NCBI GenBank assembly: GCA_039105265.1
Contig: JAPFFF010000008.1
Location: forward strand, 5,146,001-5,210,000
Direction of reading: 5' to 3'
Source of the DNA: Tritrichomonas musculus
Taxonomy: Eukaryota > Parabasalia > Tritrichomonadida > Tritrichomonadidae
DNA length: 64,000 nt
Below the pieces are notes generated by a model. The model saw nothing but the letters and a program-made list of their open reading frames with translations, was not told the DNA's origin and made no database searches. Shown in pieces: positions 28,603 through 37,725 of the stretch. The position numbers and the translations under genes were made by a program. Position 1 is the stretch's first letter. Each line of letters starts with the position of its first letter.

Positions 28603-31600
28603 TTAAATGATTACATCTCTTTCAGCTCCATTTGGATTTAATTGTGCCATCATTTGTTCCTTATCGGAATCGCCTTTCTTATAATGCTTCTTCAAGTACA
28701 GAGCAACAGAAACTACAACAGCCACGATAATAACAGCCGAACAAGAAGCGCAAATTAAAGCAATCATTCTAGTTTTTTTCTTTTTACTGCTTTTATTAAT
28801 TCCATCGTTAAAGTCGTCATCAAAACTACTAGTTGGGCTAATAGTAGTGCTAGGGCTGCTAGCAGTAGTGCTAGGGCTGCTAGTAGTAGTGCTAGGGCTG
28901 CTAGTAGTAGTAATAGGGCTGCTAGTAGTAGTGCTAGGGCTGCTAGTAGTAGTAATAGGGCTACTAGTAGCAGTGCTAGAGCTTATACTACTACTGATGC
29001 TGCTCTCGGTTGGTGGCTGGCTTGTGATTATACTTGAAGAAGAGCTTGAATAAGTAGAAGACTCAACGATGCTGCCTGTTACTTCGGCGTGAACCTCTAT
29101 ATCATTATCGCTACTGCAAACAGCATTAAACTTTACAACTTCATTACTATTTGACGACAAAGTCATGTACTGTGGCTCGAATGATACTCTACTAGCCAAG
29201 AAAGAGCAATCGATAGATCTATCTGAGTTTACAACGGACACCAAATCCAACAATTTTATTGTTGCAACTTTTTCAGAGGACAGCAAAGAGTTGTTATAAT
29301 TTAAGAACTTAACTTTAATTGAATTGATTGAATTTTCAATTGATTCATAATCGAAATTAAATAAAGGTGAATTATTTTGCCTTGTAAGGTCAATTAAATC
29401 TTCTTCTATTTTTACATTCAAATTGCAATAACGGAAGTTTGAAGGATTTTTGTTTTTAACGATACTGACGAAAGTTTTTGAACCTTCAACATAGAGCTCG
29501 CCATTAGCTGTAACACCTTCAAGCTGAGCTGTGCTGTCTTTCTTTACAGTGAGTCTTTGGAAGACGAAACTTTTAGAGTCAGAAACGAGCCTTGAGTTAT
29601 GATTCAGAGTAATGTCATCATAAATAATTTGAATGCTATTTTGGTCGATCAATGAATCAGTCTCATCGTTAACCGGTGAAACCGTCAAAACCGCCTCATC
29701 ATCAATATTGATAGGTGCCGAAAAGTCAACCGCGCGAACCTCGCTGTACTGGCCTAGAGCGATCTGGATGACTCTTGTTCTAGCACTAAATTTGAAAGGA
29801 ATAACCGTCGAGTACGTTAAGAATCTGACGGCCTTAGAATCAAACAAGATGTCAAGCGGTTTATTATCGTCATTGAATGACTTGTCGACTATGATGAACT
29901 TGTCATCCTTCTCAAAGTCTGTGTAATCTATTGAAAAATTGAGAGGTGACGGTTTGTCGCACTCCTTTATCAGGGTGATGTTTGACATGTTGAAAATGAA
30001 CGGATAGTCGTCGGTGTTGTAGTCATCGGCCTCTACTTCGAACTCGTTGTCATTGACCACGAGGAAGATGAAGGCGTCCTCAATGAATCTGACACTCTGA
30101 AGGATGTTGCCGAAAATGATAAAGTTGTTGTTCTCGTTGTCGTTCTTCTTCGCTATCTGGTCGAGGATTGACACATCGGCGTTGATGTTTTTAACGTCCT
30201 TGAACGATAGGGTTTCAATATCGTCAACTTTGACACCGCTCGCCAAGGTGAGCTCGCTGTAGTGGAGCCTCTTGTCTCTGAAGGAGACCTCGACGTTTGC
30301 AAGCGTGAGTGAGTGGAGCGGCTTTTGCCGGTTCTTGTTGTCGATGATGACTGAGGATGACTTGTCCGATGAAATGGGCTGCACGTTGGCGGACTCGAGG
30401 TTGTCAAGATTCAATGTGATGTCGGACGACGATAGGAAAATTGTCACATCACTTGAGATTTTGGTCATATCACTTATTATGGCATAATATTGGGCCGTTC
30501 TCGGCTTCTTAGAAAGTGTTGATCGTGCGGCCATTTTGGTAACTTTTATCGACATCAAATTTTCTTTTTCACATAACTTGTCACCTTGTGAATCACTCTC
30601 AGCATAGAGGCATATCGAGCTGCTGTAGTGTGATGGTAAATCAGTGAGCTTCAGTGATACATACTGTCCATTTTGAATTAATGAAACAAGGCCCTTTTGT
30701 GCTTCATTCCATTCATAATGATCATGATTGTGTTTTGAATGTTTATTTGGTCGGAAGAAAAGAGTAAAATCATTGACGTTATTGCCGACAAATAAATTGA
30801 CATTTTTATCGACTATCTCGGTTTTGAGGTTGTCGTTGTATTTGCCAGTTAAAAAGTCATCGGAAAGACAAACATTTATCTTGGAATTTTCAGATGGATT
30901 CTTGATATTGATTGGCATTAAAAGCGATTTGTGGGCAGGAACAACAAAATAGTCTACTGGTGGATATTCAAAGGAAACTGAATACTCTAAGAATTCAAAT
31001 TCACCTGAATCAATTTCTAAATGACCACTTACAACCATTTGAGTTGGAAGTGTCTTGAATTCAGATTTGACATGAGATGCATGGACTTTTGAGACACTTT
31101 CAAGTATTTGCAAATGCGCACCTGGTGAGAATGTAATATGATCAGTGAAAGTAACTTCTCCTTGGTCTTTAAGATTTTCAATAATTGCATTTCCTCCATT
31201 GACTAATTTTAGAGAGCTAATTGAAGAGCTTAAGCCATTGAAAATTAAATGGGGATTTTTGCATGAGCCAATGGTTAGTGGAACATATTGTGCCGAGCTT
31301 TGAATTGTAACACTTGATGTGCATGTAAGATCAAGATCGATTGAATTATCATCATCGTGATGATCTTTGATAATTTTTGAACTTGGCCATTGATCATCTG
31401 AAAACAAAACATGGGCATTTGGAGATTGAACATCAATGTTAACTTTTGTAGAATCATGTAATAAATTTACAAGAGATGATGGATCAGAATGATCATAGTA
31501 AAATGAAAGATAAGTTTCGTAATTCAAGATTATATTATATTCTTCAGAAGTAATTGTAATTAATGAGTTTTTATATGATTTAAATTGAAGAAATGCGCCC

Positions 31601-32289
31601 AAATCATCAGATTTTTTCGTTGAAAGAAAATCAATTGATGCATTGTCATTAAAAGATTCGAGGAATACATTATCTGTTTCAATTGACACCGTTAAATTTA
31701 AATCTTCATTATTTCCATTTCTTGGAAGACCTGACAATTTAACAATCTTATCTCCTTCAATTCCAGCGACGTTTCGAAGAGAATTAAATGTAACTTGGAT
31801 TTCTTTAGCATCAATCTTTAATGGTTCTTCATTAATGAAGTTGACATTATTTAAATTCAAAAACATGGCTTTAAGTTTATTTTGGTCTTTTTTGGTTTCA
31901 GATCTTACGGATTTCACTTTCAAATTTTCAACATTTACACTTTGTTCGCGCTTTGATCCATCTGAATTATATCCATACTTGAAATCTATATAAGCATACG
32001 AATCGATATAGCCAGAAATATTTAGATTACTAGGCATTAAAGAGCAATTCAGGAAAACAATATCTTGTTTGGTATTGGCAACAAAAATGGTAAATGTTGT
32101 ATCATGATTGTTGATGTTATTTAATAAATAATTTTCCAATTGTTGAGATTCATAAAAGATTTGATAATTATGGTCATTTGGACAGAGAGCATTACCTCTT
32201 TGGAAGCAGACATATTCATTATATGCGTCTTTAGATTTGATAGGTTGAGAATAAACAAACAATGTTAATAGAAATAGAAAGGATTTCAT
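28603..32289 (-). CDS. Large single-pass surface protein (1228 aa) with Ser/Thr stalk
   Basis: Order: signal peptide (MKSFLFLLTLFVYSQP), an ectodomain of about 1080 residues rich in beta strands, Asn and Asp with few cysteines (VCFQRGNALCP, FLNCSL, LTCTSS, ICLYAESDSQGDKLC), a Ser/Thr stalk with seven-residue TTTSSPS/I repeats, a membrane helix (about 1175-1199, MIALICASCSAVIIVAVVVS) and a 29-residue basic-then-acidic tail ending NPNGAERDVII. The repeating strand pattern suggests a beta-helix or solenoid. I do not recognise a named family; this layout is common among trichomonad surface proteins. The central third is much more GC-rich than the ends. Confidence 0.85.
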   Translation of the reverse strand: MKSFLFLLTLFVYSQPIKSKDAYNEYVCFQRGNALCPNDHNYQIFYESQQLENYLLNNINNHDTTFTIFVANTKQDIVFLNCSLMPSNLNISGYIDSYAYIDFKYGYNSDGSKREQSVNVENLKVKSVRSETKKDQNKLKAMFLNLNNVNFINEEPLKIDAKEIQVTFNSLRNVAGIEGDKIVKLSGLPRNGNNEDLNLTVSIETDNVFLESFNDNASIDFLSTKKSDDLGAFLQFKSYKNSLITITSEEYNIILNYETYLSFYYDHSDPSSLVNLLHDSTKVNIDVQSPNAHVLFSDDQWPSSKIIKDHHDDDNSIDLDLTCTSSVTIQSSAQYVPLTIGSCKNPHLIFNGLSSSISSLKLVNGGNAIIENLKDQGEVTFTDHITFSPGAHLQILESVSKVHASHVKSEFKTLPTQMVVSGHLEIDSGEFEFLEYSVSFEYPPVDYFVVPAHKSLLMPINIKNPSENSKINVCLSDDFLTGKYNDNLKTEIVDKNVNLFVGNNVNDFTLFFRPNKHSKHNHDHYEWNEAQKGLVSLIQNGQYVSLKLTDLPSHYSSSICLYAESDSQGDKLCEKENLMSIKVTKMAARSTLSKKPRTAQYYAIISDMTKISSDVTIFLSSSDITLNLDNLESANVQPISSDKSSSVIIDNKNRQKPLHSLTLANVEVSFRDKRLHYSELTLASGVKVDDIETLSFKDVKNINADVSILDQIAKKNDNENNNFIIFGNILQSVRFIEDAFIFLVVNDNEFEVEADDYNTDDYPFIFNMSNITLIKECDKPSPLNFSIDYTDFEKDDKFIIVDKSFNDDNKPLDILFDSKAVRFLTYSTVIPFKFSARTRVIQIALGQYSEVRAVDFSAPINIDDEAVLTVSPVNDETDSLIDQNSIQIIYDDITLNHNSRLVSDSKSFVFQRLTVKKDSTAQLEGVTANGELYVEGSKTFVSIVKNKNPSNFRYCNLNVKIEEDLIDLTRQNNSPLFNFDYESIENSINSIKVKFLNYNNSLLSSEKVATIKLLDLVSVVNSDRSIDCSFLASRVSFEPQYMTLSSNSNEVVKFNAVCSSDNDIEVHAEVTGSIVESSTYSSSSSSIITSQPPTESSISSSISSSTATSSPITTTSSPSTTTSSPITTTSSPSTTTSSPSTTASSPSTTISPTSSFDDDFNDGINKSSKKKKTRMIALICASCSAVIIVAVVVSVALYLKKHYKKGDSDKEQMMAQLNPNGAERDVII
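28834..28980 (-). repeat. 21-bp coding repeat, about 7 units (TTTSSPS/I stalk)
   Basis: Tandem 21-bp units of the type GCTGCTAGTAGTAGTGCTAGG (plus-strand sense) alternate between two variants (GTGCTAGG and GTAATAGG), encoding Ser and Ile at the last position. It forms the membrane-proximal stalk. Confidence 0.9.
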
Positions 32290-32780
32290 AGAAATAATAA
32301 AATTTTATTTCTTTATAAAGCACAGAAAAATTGAGTATAATTTTTAAAGAAAAAGTTAATGAATATCAAATTCAAATTGAATGATAACATATAGTTCTTA
32401 TTTTCTGAAAAATTAGAATTTCAATGTTTTACTAGTAAATGAGAAAATAGCAAAGATAATTGGAAAGAATATAAAAAATGAATGTAAAAATAACAAATTA
32501 ATTTGTTCTTCTATTCAATAAATATTTGAAATTTCTTATTATCAGTTTTTTTGCCAGATATCTTTAGTTTTATATCATATAACATATGTTTATATTTAAT
32601 TTAGCTAACTTATTATTCATAATATTTGATATTTCATATATCATTTCTCTAATAAATAATAAATGTAATATTTATTTGCTTTCTTAAAAAATTGAATGGT
32701 TATTTTTTTTTTCAATTAATTATTTTTAAGATTGCTTTGAATTTATTCAATTGAAAACATTTTATTTTTATTTTTATTTG
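32290..32780. other. Divergent intergenic region
   Basis: About 490 bp between two divergent starts (32289 minus, 32781 plus). AT-rich; no Inr-like match lies close to either start. Confidence 0.65.
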
Positions 32781-34193
32781 ATGAGCAAATCGAAGCCTAT
32801 ATTTTCTAAACTTGAAGCAGAATCCATTCTGCATGATATAACTCCCCGTATAATTATGACTACTACATCTATGCCTTGTCTTGTTTCGCGATTAAGTCAG
32901 CAAACTGTTGACATTTTATTATCTTTAAAATCGCCAAAAAAAATTGTAGAATTTATGAAACGACAATCAGAAGCTGAAGGTTTGTTAACGGTATATTTTA
33001 TGGTATTTTTTGTTAAACCTGATCATGCCAAAAGAGGAGTTAGATCATTTTTGTTTTTAAATTCATTAAAAGAATTATCACTTTATACAATTGCAATCGG
33101 CAATGAAGAAAAATATGGTACTGTTGCATCTTTTGATGTTAATAAAAAACAACAAAAATTAATTTTTCGACAGGAAAATGGTAATGAACTTATTTTTAAA
33201 ATCAAAAGTAATACTATTTCAGAAAATTTATATAGTGCAATTGATGACTTTTTCAATGATTATAGCAGACCTTACCAAGATTTTTTGACTTCATTCATGC
33301 ATTTACCAATGGAACAAGTTGAAATGTTTCTCCCATTAAAAGAATCATTTAGAAGGATGGTTATTTCAACTGACTTGGACTTTATAACAAAAACTTCACA
33401 ATTAGAGCTTAATGACAATCAAATGAACGAATTTGGTCAAATAATATATACTTTATATAGTAATTATGAATGTCTCTTATATGCTACTTTTCGTTTAGTT
33501 TATATCACTGTAGCTGCTACTGAGTCTCCTGATGATTTATTTAATACCAGGACTGTTTTTGCTGGCTTAATGCATAAATGGATTGATACTTCGCGTTTTG
33601 ATTTTTATCAAAACACTGCAAGCATGCTTCAAAAATTATATCTCGAAATTTTCACTAATGAAGACGATGTTAACAATAATGATAAAAAAAATGTATTTTT
33701 TGAAAAGTTTTTGAATGAATTAAAATTGAGTAAATCTTTTCCTGAAGATCTTATGGCCGTTGCCAGACGAATTTTCATTGAAGTTAAGAAAAAATTCCCT
33801 GATAACGAAGATGCACCATATTTCAGTTTGACACGAGTTTTTGTTGAAAAAGGACTTGAAGATATAATTGGTGATAAGCCAGAATTTTTAATGATAAAGA
33901 ATTTACTTGAAATTAAATCGAATAATAATGATGATTCTTTCAATTCAATTGTTGAGAAATTAAAATTTTCTTTACGAGAAATTGTTGTATGTAAAAATAA
34001 AGAGTTAGCAATGCCAAAGATTAATGAACAAGAAAAAAATTTGAATTACTTAGGTTTATTAAGATTCATTTTTAAAAATGCTGAATCACTTTGTGACCAG
34101 TTAAATGATCCCGATTTTCACCAAATTCCACAGCAAATTGAAATATTTCTGTCTGATTTACTCGATCTTTTGAAAAATTCCAACCAAATATAA
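32781..34193 (+). CDS. Unrecognised 470-aa protein, possibly RasGAP-like
   Basis: The start was moved from an in-frame TTG to the ATG at 32781 (MSKSKPIFSKLEA). The N-terminal part (about 20-140) mixes helices and strands; the rest is helical. A segment around residues 335-365 (MAVARRIFIEVKKKFP then PYFSLTRVFVEKGLEDI) recalls the RasGAP stretch that normally reads FLFLRFxxPAI, but the arginine finger and the FLR-PA core are not intact. The RasGAP idea is therefore weak. No signal peptide, membrane span or catalytic motif is seen. Confidence 0.72.
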   Translation: MSKSKPIFSKLEAESILHDITPRIIMTTTSMPCLVSRLSQQTVDILLSLKSPKKIVEFMKRQSEAEGLLTVYFMVFFVKPDHAKRGVRSFLFLNSLKELSLYTIAIGNEEKYGTVASFDVNKKQQKLIFRQENGNELIFKIKSNTISENLYSAIDDFFNDYSRPYQDFLTSFMHLPMEQVEMFLPLKESFRRMVISTDLDFITKTSQLELNDNQMNEFGQIIYTLYSNYECLLYATFRLVYITVAATESPDDLFNTRTVFAGLMHKWIDTSRFDFYQNTASMLQKLYLEIFTNEDDVNNNDKKNVFFEKFLNELKLSKSFPEDLMAVARRIFIEVKKKFPDNEDAPYFSLTRVFVEKGLEDIIGDKPEFLMIKNLLEIKSNNNDDSFNSIVEKLKFSLREIVVCKNKELAMPKINEQEKNLNYLGLLRFIFKNAESLCDQLNDPDFHQIPQQIEIFLSDLLDLLKNSNQI

Positions 34194-34326
34194 GTTTTGT
34201 GACAACTATTAGATATTAAATCTTTTTTATATTATCATTATTTTCATCTGTATTTAAGATTTAGCCTTTCAACTAATATATAATTTTTCAATATCATTCT
34301 GGTGTAATTCATTCTACTACCAAATT

Positions 34327-34349
34327 TATATATATATATATATATATAT
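34327..34349. repeat. (TA)11 microsatellite
   Basis: A perfect TA dinucleotide run in the gap before the Rab-like gene. Confidence 0.9.
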
Positions 34350-34490
34350 TAAATTACTATGTACTATTTAATAGATAGTATTAAATCATTAATCATTTAT
34401 GATTTTGGAAATTTCTAAATGAAGAAAAGTATGACAAATTTTTTCAATGATATGGAATTTTTTCATTTAACATCAACCTTTTATTCTTAT

Positions 34491-34495
34491 TCATA
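34491..34495 (+). promoter_or_regulatory. Inr-like TCATA upstream of the Rab-like gene
   Basis: TCATA gives +1 at 34493 and a 21-nt 5' UTR. Confidence 0.45.
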
Positions 34496-34513
34496 CCCTA
34501 TATTTTATATTAA

Positions 34514-35140
34514 ATGGACCAAAAATTTGTTGTTATTCTCGTAGGTAATTCTGGTGTTGGAAAAACATCCTTAATTCATCGTCGTATTAATAAAGATTTT
34601 CAAGAAGGTTCTATTACGTCAACAATTGGGAGAGATATTTACATAGATAAAATTGAAGTTGATAATAAGAATATTCAGCTAAATATATCTGATACTGCTG
34701 GGCAGGAATTATATAATTCAATTACAGCTTCATATTACCGTCCTGCAAAAGTTTGCATATTTGTTGCAAGCATAGATAACCGCGATTCACTTAGAGATCT
34801 TGATAAATGGAAGATTAAATTAGAAAATGTTAACACAAATGCTAAACAAATACTTGCTATTAATAAAATTGATTTAATGCCAGATATTCCTAATGCTGTC
34901 ATAAATAATAATAATGAAAATGATGACCAATTAATACCTGAAAAAGAAGACTTTTTAGCTGAAGTTAGATCTGTACTGAACAAATTCCCAAATCATTTAT
35001 TTGTTTCAGCAAAAGATGGAACAAATATAGATGAGCTCTTTCACATGTCAGCATCTTTGGCTCTTCAAAATGCAGGTGGAAATTCTACTGGTCAGATTGA
35101 TATTAATGGTTCAAATAGTAATAAAAATAAATGCTGTTAA
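34514..35140 (+). CDS. Divergent Rab-like small GTPase
   Basis: The P-loop GNSGVGKT (11-18), switch I TSTIGRDIY, switch II SDTAGQELYNSITASYYR, NKID and VSAKDG motifs make it a Rab-type GTPase, and the C-terminal KNKCC is a double-prenylation site. It differs from standard Rabs: WDTAGQE is changed to SDTAGQE (the switch II Trp is lost), and a 15-20-residue Asn/Glu-rich insert (NNNNENDDQLIPEKED) sits between NKID and the SAK motif. At 208 aa it is complete. Its subfamily cannot be assigned by eye; membrane traffic is the expected role. Confidence 0.92.
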   Translation: MDQKFVVILVGNSGVGKTSLIHRRINKDFQEGSITSTIGRDIYIDKIEVDNKNIQLNISDTAGQELYNSITASYYRPAKVCIFVASIDNRDSLRDLDKWKIKLENVNTNAKQILAINKIDLMPDIPNAVINNNNENDDQLIPEKEDFLAEVRSVLNKFPNHLFVSAKDGTNIDELFHMSASLALQNAGGNSTGQIDINGSNSNKNKCC

Positions 35141-35276
35141 ATATATATAAATTAAATCTATTTTTTTGTTGACTAAATACTTGTCACAGTTAAACATATC
35201 TATATGTATTTATTATAAAAGCATTGATTCAAAATTATAGTCAATTATGCTTTTCTAGGACGGGAACGGGCTCCCT

Positions 35277-35303
35277 ACTCGGTATACAGGAGTATACCAG
35301 AGT
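35277..35303. other. Hairpin in a GC-rich block downstream of the Rab-like gene
   Basis: ACTC-GGTATAC, loop AGGA, GTATACC-A-GAGT forms an 11-bp stem with one bulged A. The surrounding 35258-35340 is unusually GC-rich for this DNA and has repeated ACCCG words complementary to upstream CGGG. Possible structured RNA or 3' UTR element. Confidence 0.55.
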
Positions 35304-35589
35304 AAAATAACTGTTTACCCGAAGTATTCAATACCCGATGAATTATTAAGAATAACCAATGTATTCAAGTTCGAATTTTTTTTTTTTGCGTTAAAATTTT
35401 ATAATGCAAGATTATCTCAATGAGTTTCAAAGTTTATTAAGAAATAAAACTTTTATCTTGCAAAATAAACATTTACAAACAATTCTAAATAAGATTGAAT
35501 TTCTTTTTCTTTCTGATAACCATAACAAAATTTCAAAATGAATCAAAAATCATAATAATTGATGAATATAATGATAAAGACAAGAATAA

Positions 35590-37140
35590 ATATTTTTTTT
35601 TTATTTGCTTTGATTACAAACTAATATTTAAAGAAGAAGAATAACGTTATCTTGTGAGAACTTGGCCAAGGAAGTTCCTCCGATGTATGTTTAATCTTTT
35701 GTTACAAAAAAAGAAGAATTGCTTGCATTAAAACGATTGTTTGACAGAAGTATTGAGAACAACACAGTTATTTGAAACTCGTTTTTCCCATTCATGCCGA
35801 AATATCACGGTTATGTGTGTGATAAAGATCGCAAATAAATCATAATTGAATGCATAATTGGCCAAGCACTTGACGCAGCTGAACAAGTATGAGAGAATGA
35901 ATTGTCATGTCTCAATTGGTGCTAACAATTAAGTATTTTCATTAATAAGGGCACGTGTATCATGACTTTAAAATGAACAAACATAATTCATCGATGAAAA
36001 GAAGAATGGAATTCTTATTGGTTTCAATCGTCTGGCATGAAATTGACGAGCAAAAAAACTACGGATTTGTGTAATGAATTCATGGCACCAGAATATTGGA
36101 CCAATCATAAATGTTCATATGAAACTGATACGTTCTGGCCTTATTTTACTTTATTTTACCTGATACTGGACAAGAAGCCAGAACAGAATGATTCAAATGA
36201 AGTTGTTCTCAATAATGAATTATCAAGCAATTTGCCAAAAATATTGCATAAAATAGACTAAAAAAAAAAAAAAAAAAATAGGATACATCTATTATTCAAG
36301 TAATTATACTAAACGAGATATCAGCAAATCGATTTACTATTTGTCACTTGCTGATAATCAAAATGATCGAGATGCTCAGTATAAACTGGGAGCTATTTAT
36401 ATTACAAGAGACATCAATATTATTTAACACTTGCTGTCACTAATAATAATAATTGCACAAAGGCACAATACAAGCTTAGAGTGATTTATTATGAAGGCAT
36501 ACATATTGAGCGAGACATTAATAAATCAATTCATTATTTAAAACTTGCTGTAAGTCATTATAATTCAAAAGCACAGTATGAACTTGGATTCATTTATTAT
36601 TTGGGTCAATATATTGAACGAGATATGAATAAATCAATTCATTATTTAACACTGGCTGCAAATCAGAATAATACGAAAGCGCAGTACGAACTTGGAATTC
36701 TTTATTATGAAGGCAGATATATTGCAAGAGACATCAATAAATCAATTCATTATTAAAACACTAAATGTAAATCAAAATGATTAAAACGCACAGTGCGAAA
36801 CTTGGATTCATTTATCACTCGCAATCATTATTTATCACTTGCTGAGAACCAAAATAATCAAGAAGCACAATATTTTCTCCTTGGATTTATTTATTATTCC
36901 GTCGAATATGTAACTAGAGATATCAAAAAATCAATTTATTATATGTCACTTGCTGCAAATAAAAACGAATCAGAAGTGCAATTTTTTTCGTGGAATAATT
37001 TATCATTCAAGCTGATATATCGCGCGAGATATGAGTAATTAAAAATAATTTATCAGCACAGTATGAACTTGGCGTCATTTATTATGAAGGGAAAGAGGTC
37101 ACACGCAACATCAGCAAGTCGATTTATTATAAATGCATCA
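35590..37140 (+). pseudogene. Decayed kinase-Sel1-repeat gene
   Basis: Pieces of one gene occur in order in different frames. First comes a kinase N-lobe segment (FFPFMPKYHGYV, 35789-35824) followed by IIIECIIGQAL. Next is FIDEKKNGILIGFNRLA (near 35980), where the Mg-binding DFD has become GFN. Then FMAPEYW and a degenerate DVYSFG region (36070-36160). After these come Sel1-like repeats (36290-37140), the best preserved being YYEGIHIERDINKSIHYLKL and AQYELGFIYYLGQYIERDM at 36487-36750. Several frameshifts and stops separate the blocks, and an A-run at about 36262-36280 breaks the linker. Kinase plus Sel1 proteins are a large trichomonad family; this copy should be non-functional unless the assembly is at fault. 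Confidence 0.8.
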
Positions 37141-37700
37141 GCTCGATTTAATCTTGTTGATAGATCGGTTTCTGAAAATCGAAACCTTTAATGCTTTTAA
37201 GTTAGGTTTGGTTTTCAAACAAACTTTTTCAACTTCTTCTGAAATTTTTTCACCTTCTCGATCATTATTCTAAACATAATATTGAAATAAGTAGATTCTT
37301 TCGATAATCGTTTTAAATTGAACAAACAATGTTATATCACAGGAAAATAATAAATATGGATCTACTGAATGCCAACTGCTTATGTATTCTGGAAATTCTA
37401 GACCAAATAAGTACCCTTTAACTGAGGTAAAAATAACATATATTTCTTCATTTTTATATTCCATTTTAAAACGGAAATTCTTAATAAATTTATATGTGGT
37501 GTGATCGGTTTTGAATTACATGATAATATTCTGGTAGCTGTCCTCGCTACGCTAAGGTTTCCATGCAGCACAAAGGATGGTTGTTATGATATATAAATGT
37601 ATATATTATTTGCTGTAAGACCATTTATAAATGAAAATATCAAAATAAAAAATATTCTGCCAAATATCTTTTCAAATAAATATTTTATTCAAAATAAAAA
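37141..37700. other. Intergenic region upstream of the giant USP gene
   Basis: About 560 bp. A GC-richer block at about 37528-37590 contains a 5-bp hairpin (GTAGC-TGTCCTC-GCTAC). No gene is supported. Confidence 0.6.
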
Positions 37701-37705
37701 TCATT
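37701..37705 (+). promoter_or_regulatory. Inr-like TCATT upstream of the USP gene
   Basis: TCATT gives +1 at 37703 and a 23-nt 5' UTR to the ATG at 37726. Confidence 0.45.
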
Positions 37706-37725
37706 CGGCATAATTCGAATAAAAA

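Noticed and set aside
30153-30407. Ser/Arg/Pro-rich minus-strand ORF inside the 1228-aa gene
   Set aside because: It is an antiframe of the GC-rich core of that gene and lacks any domain signal.
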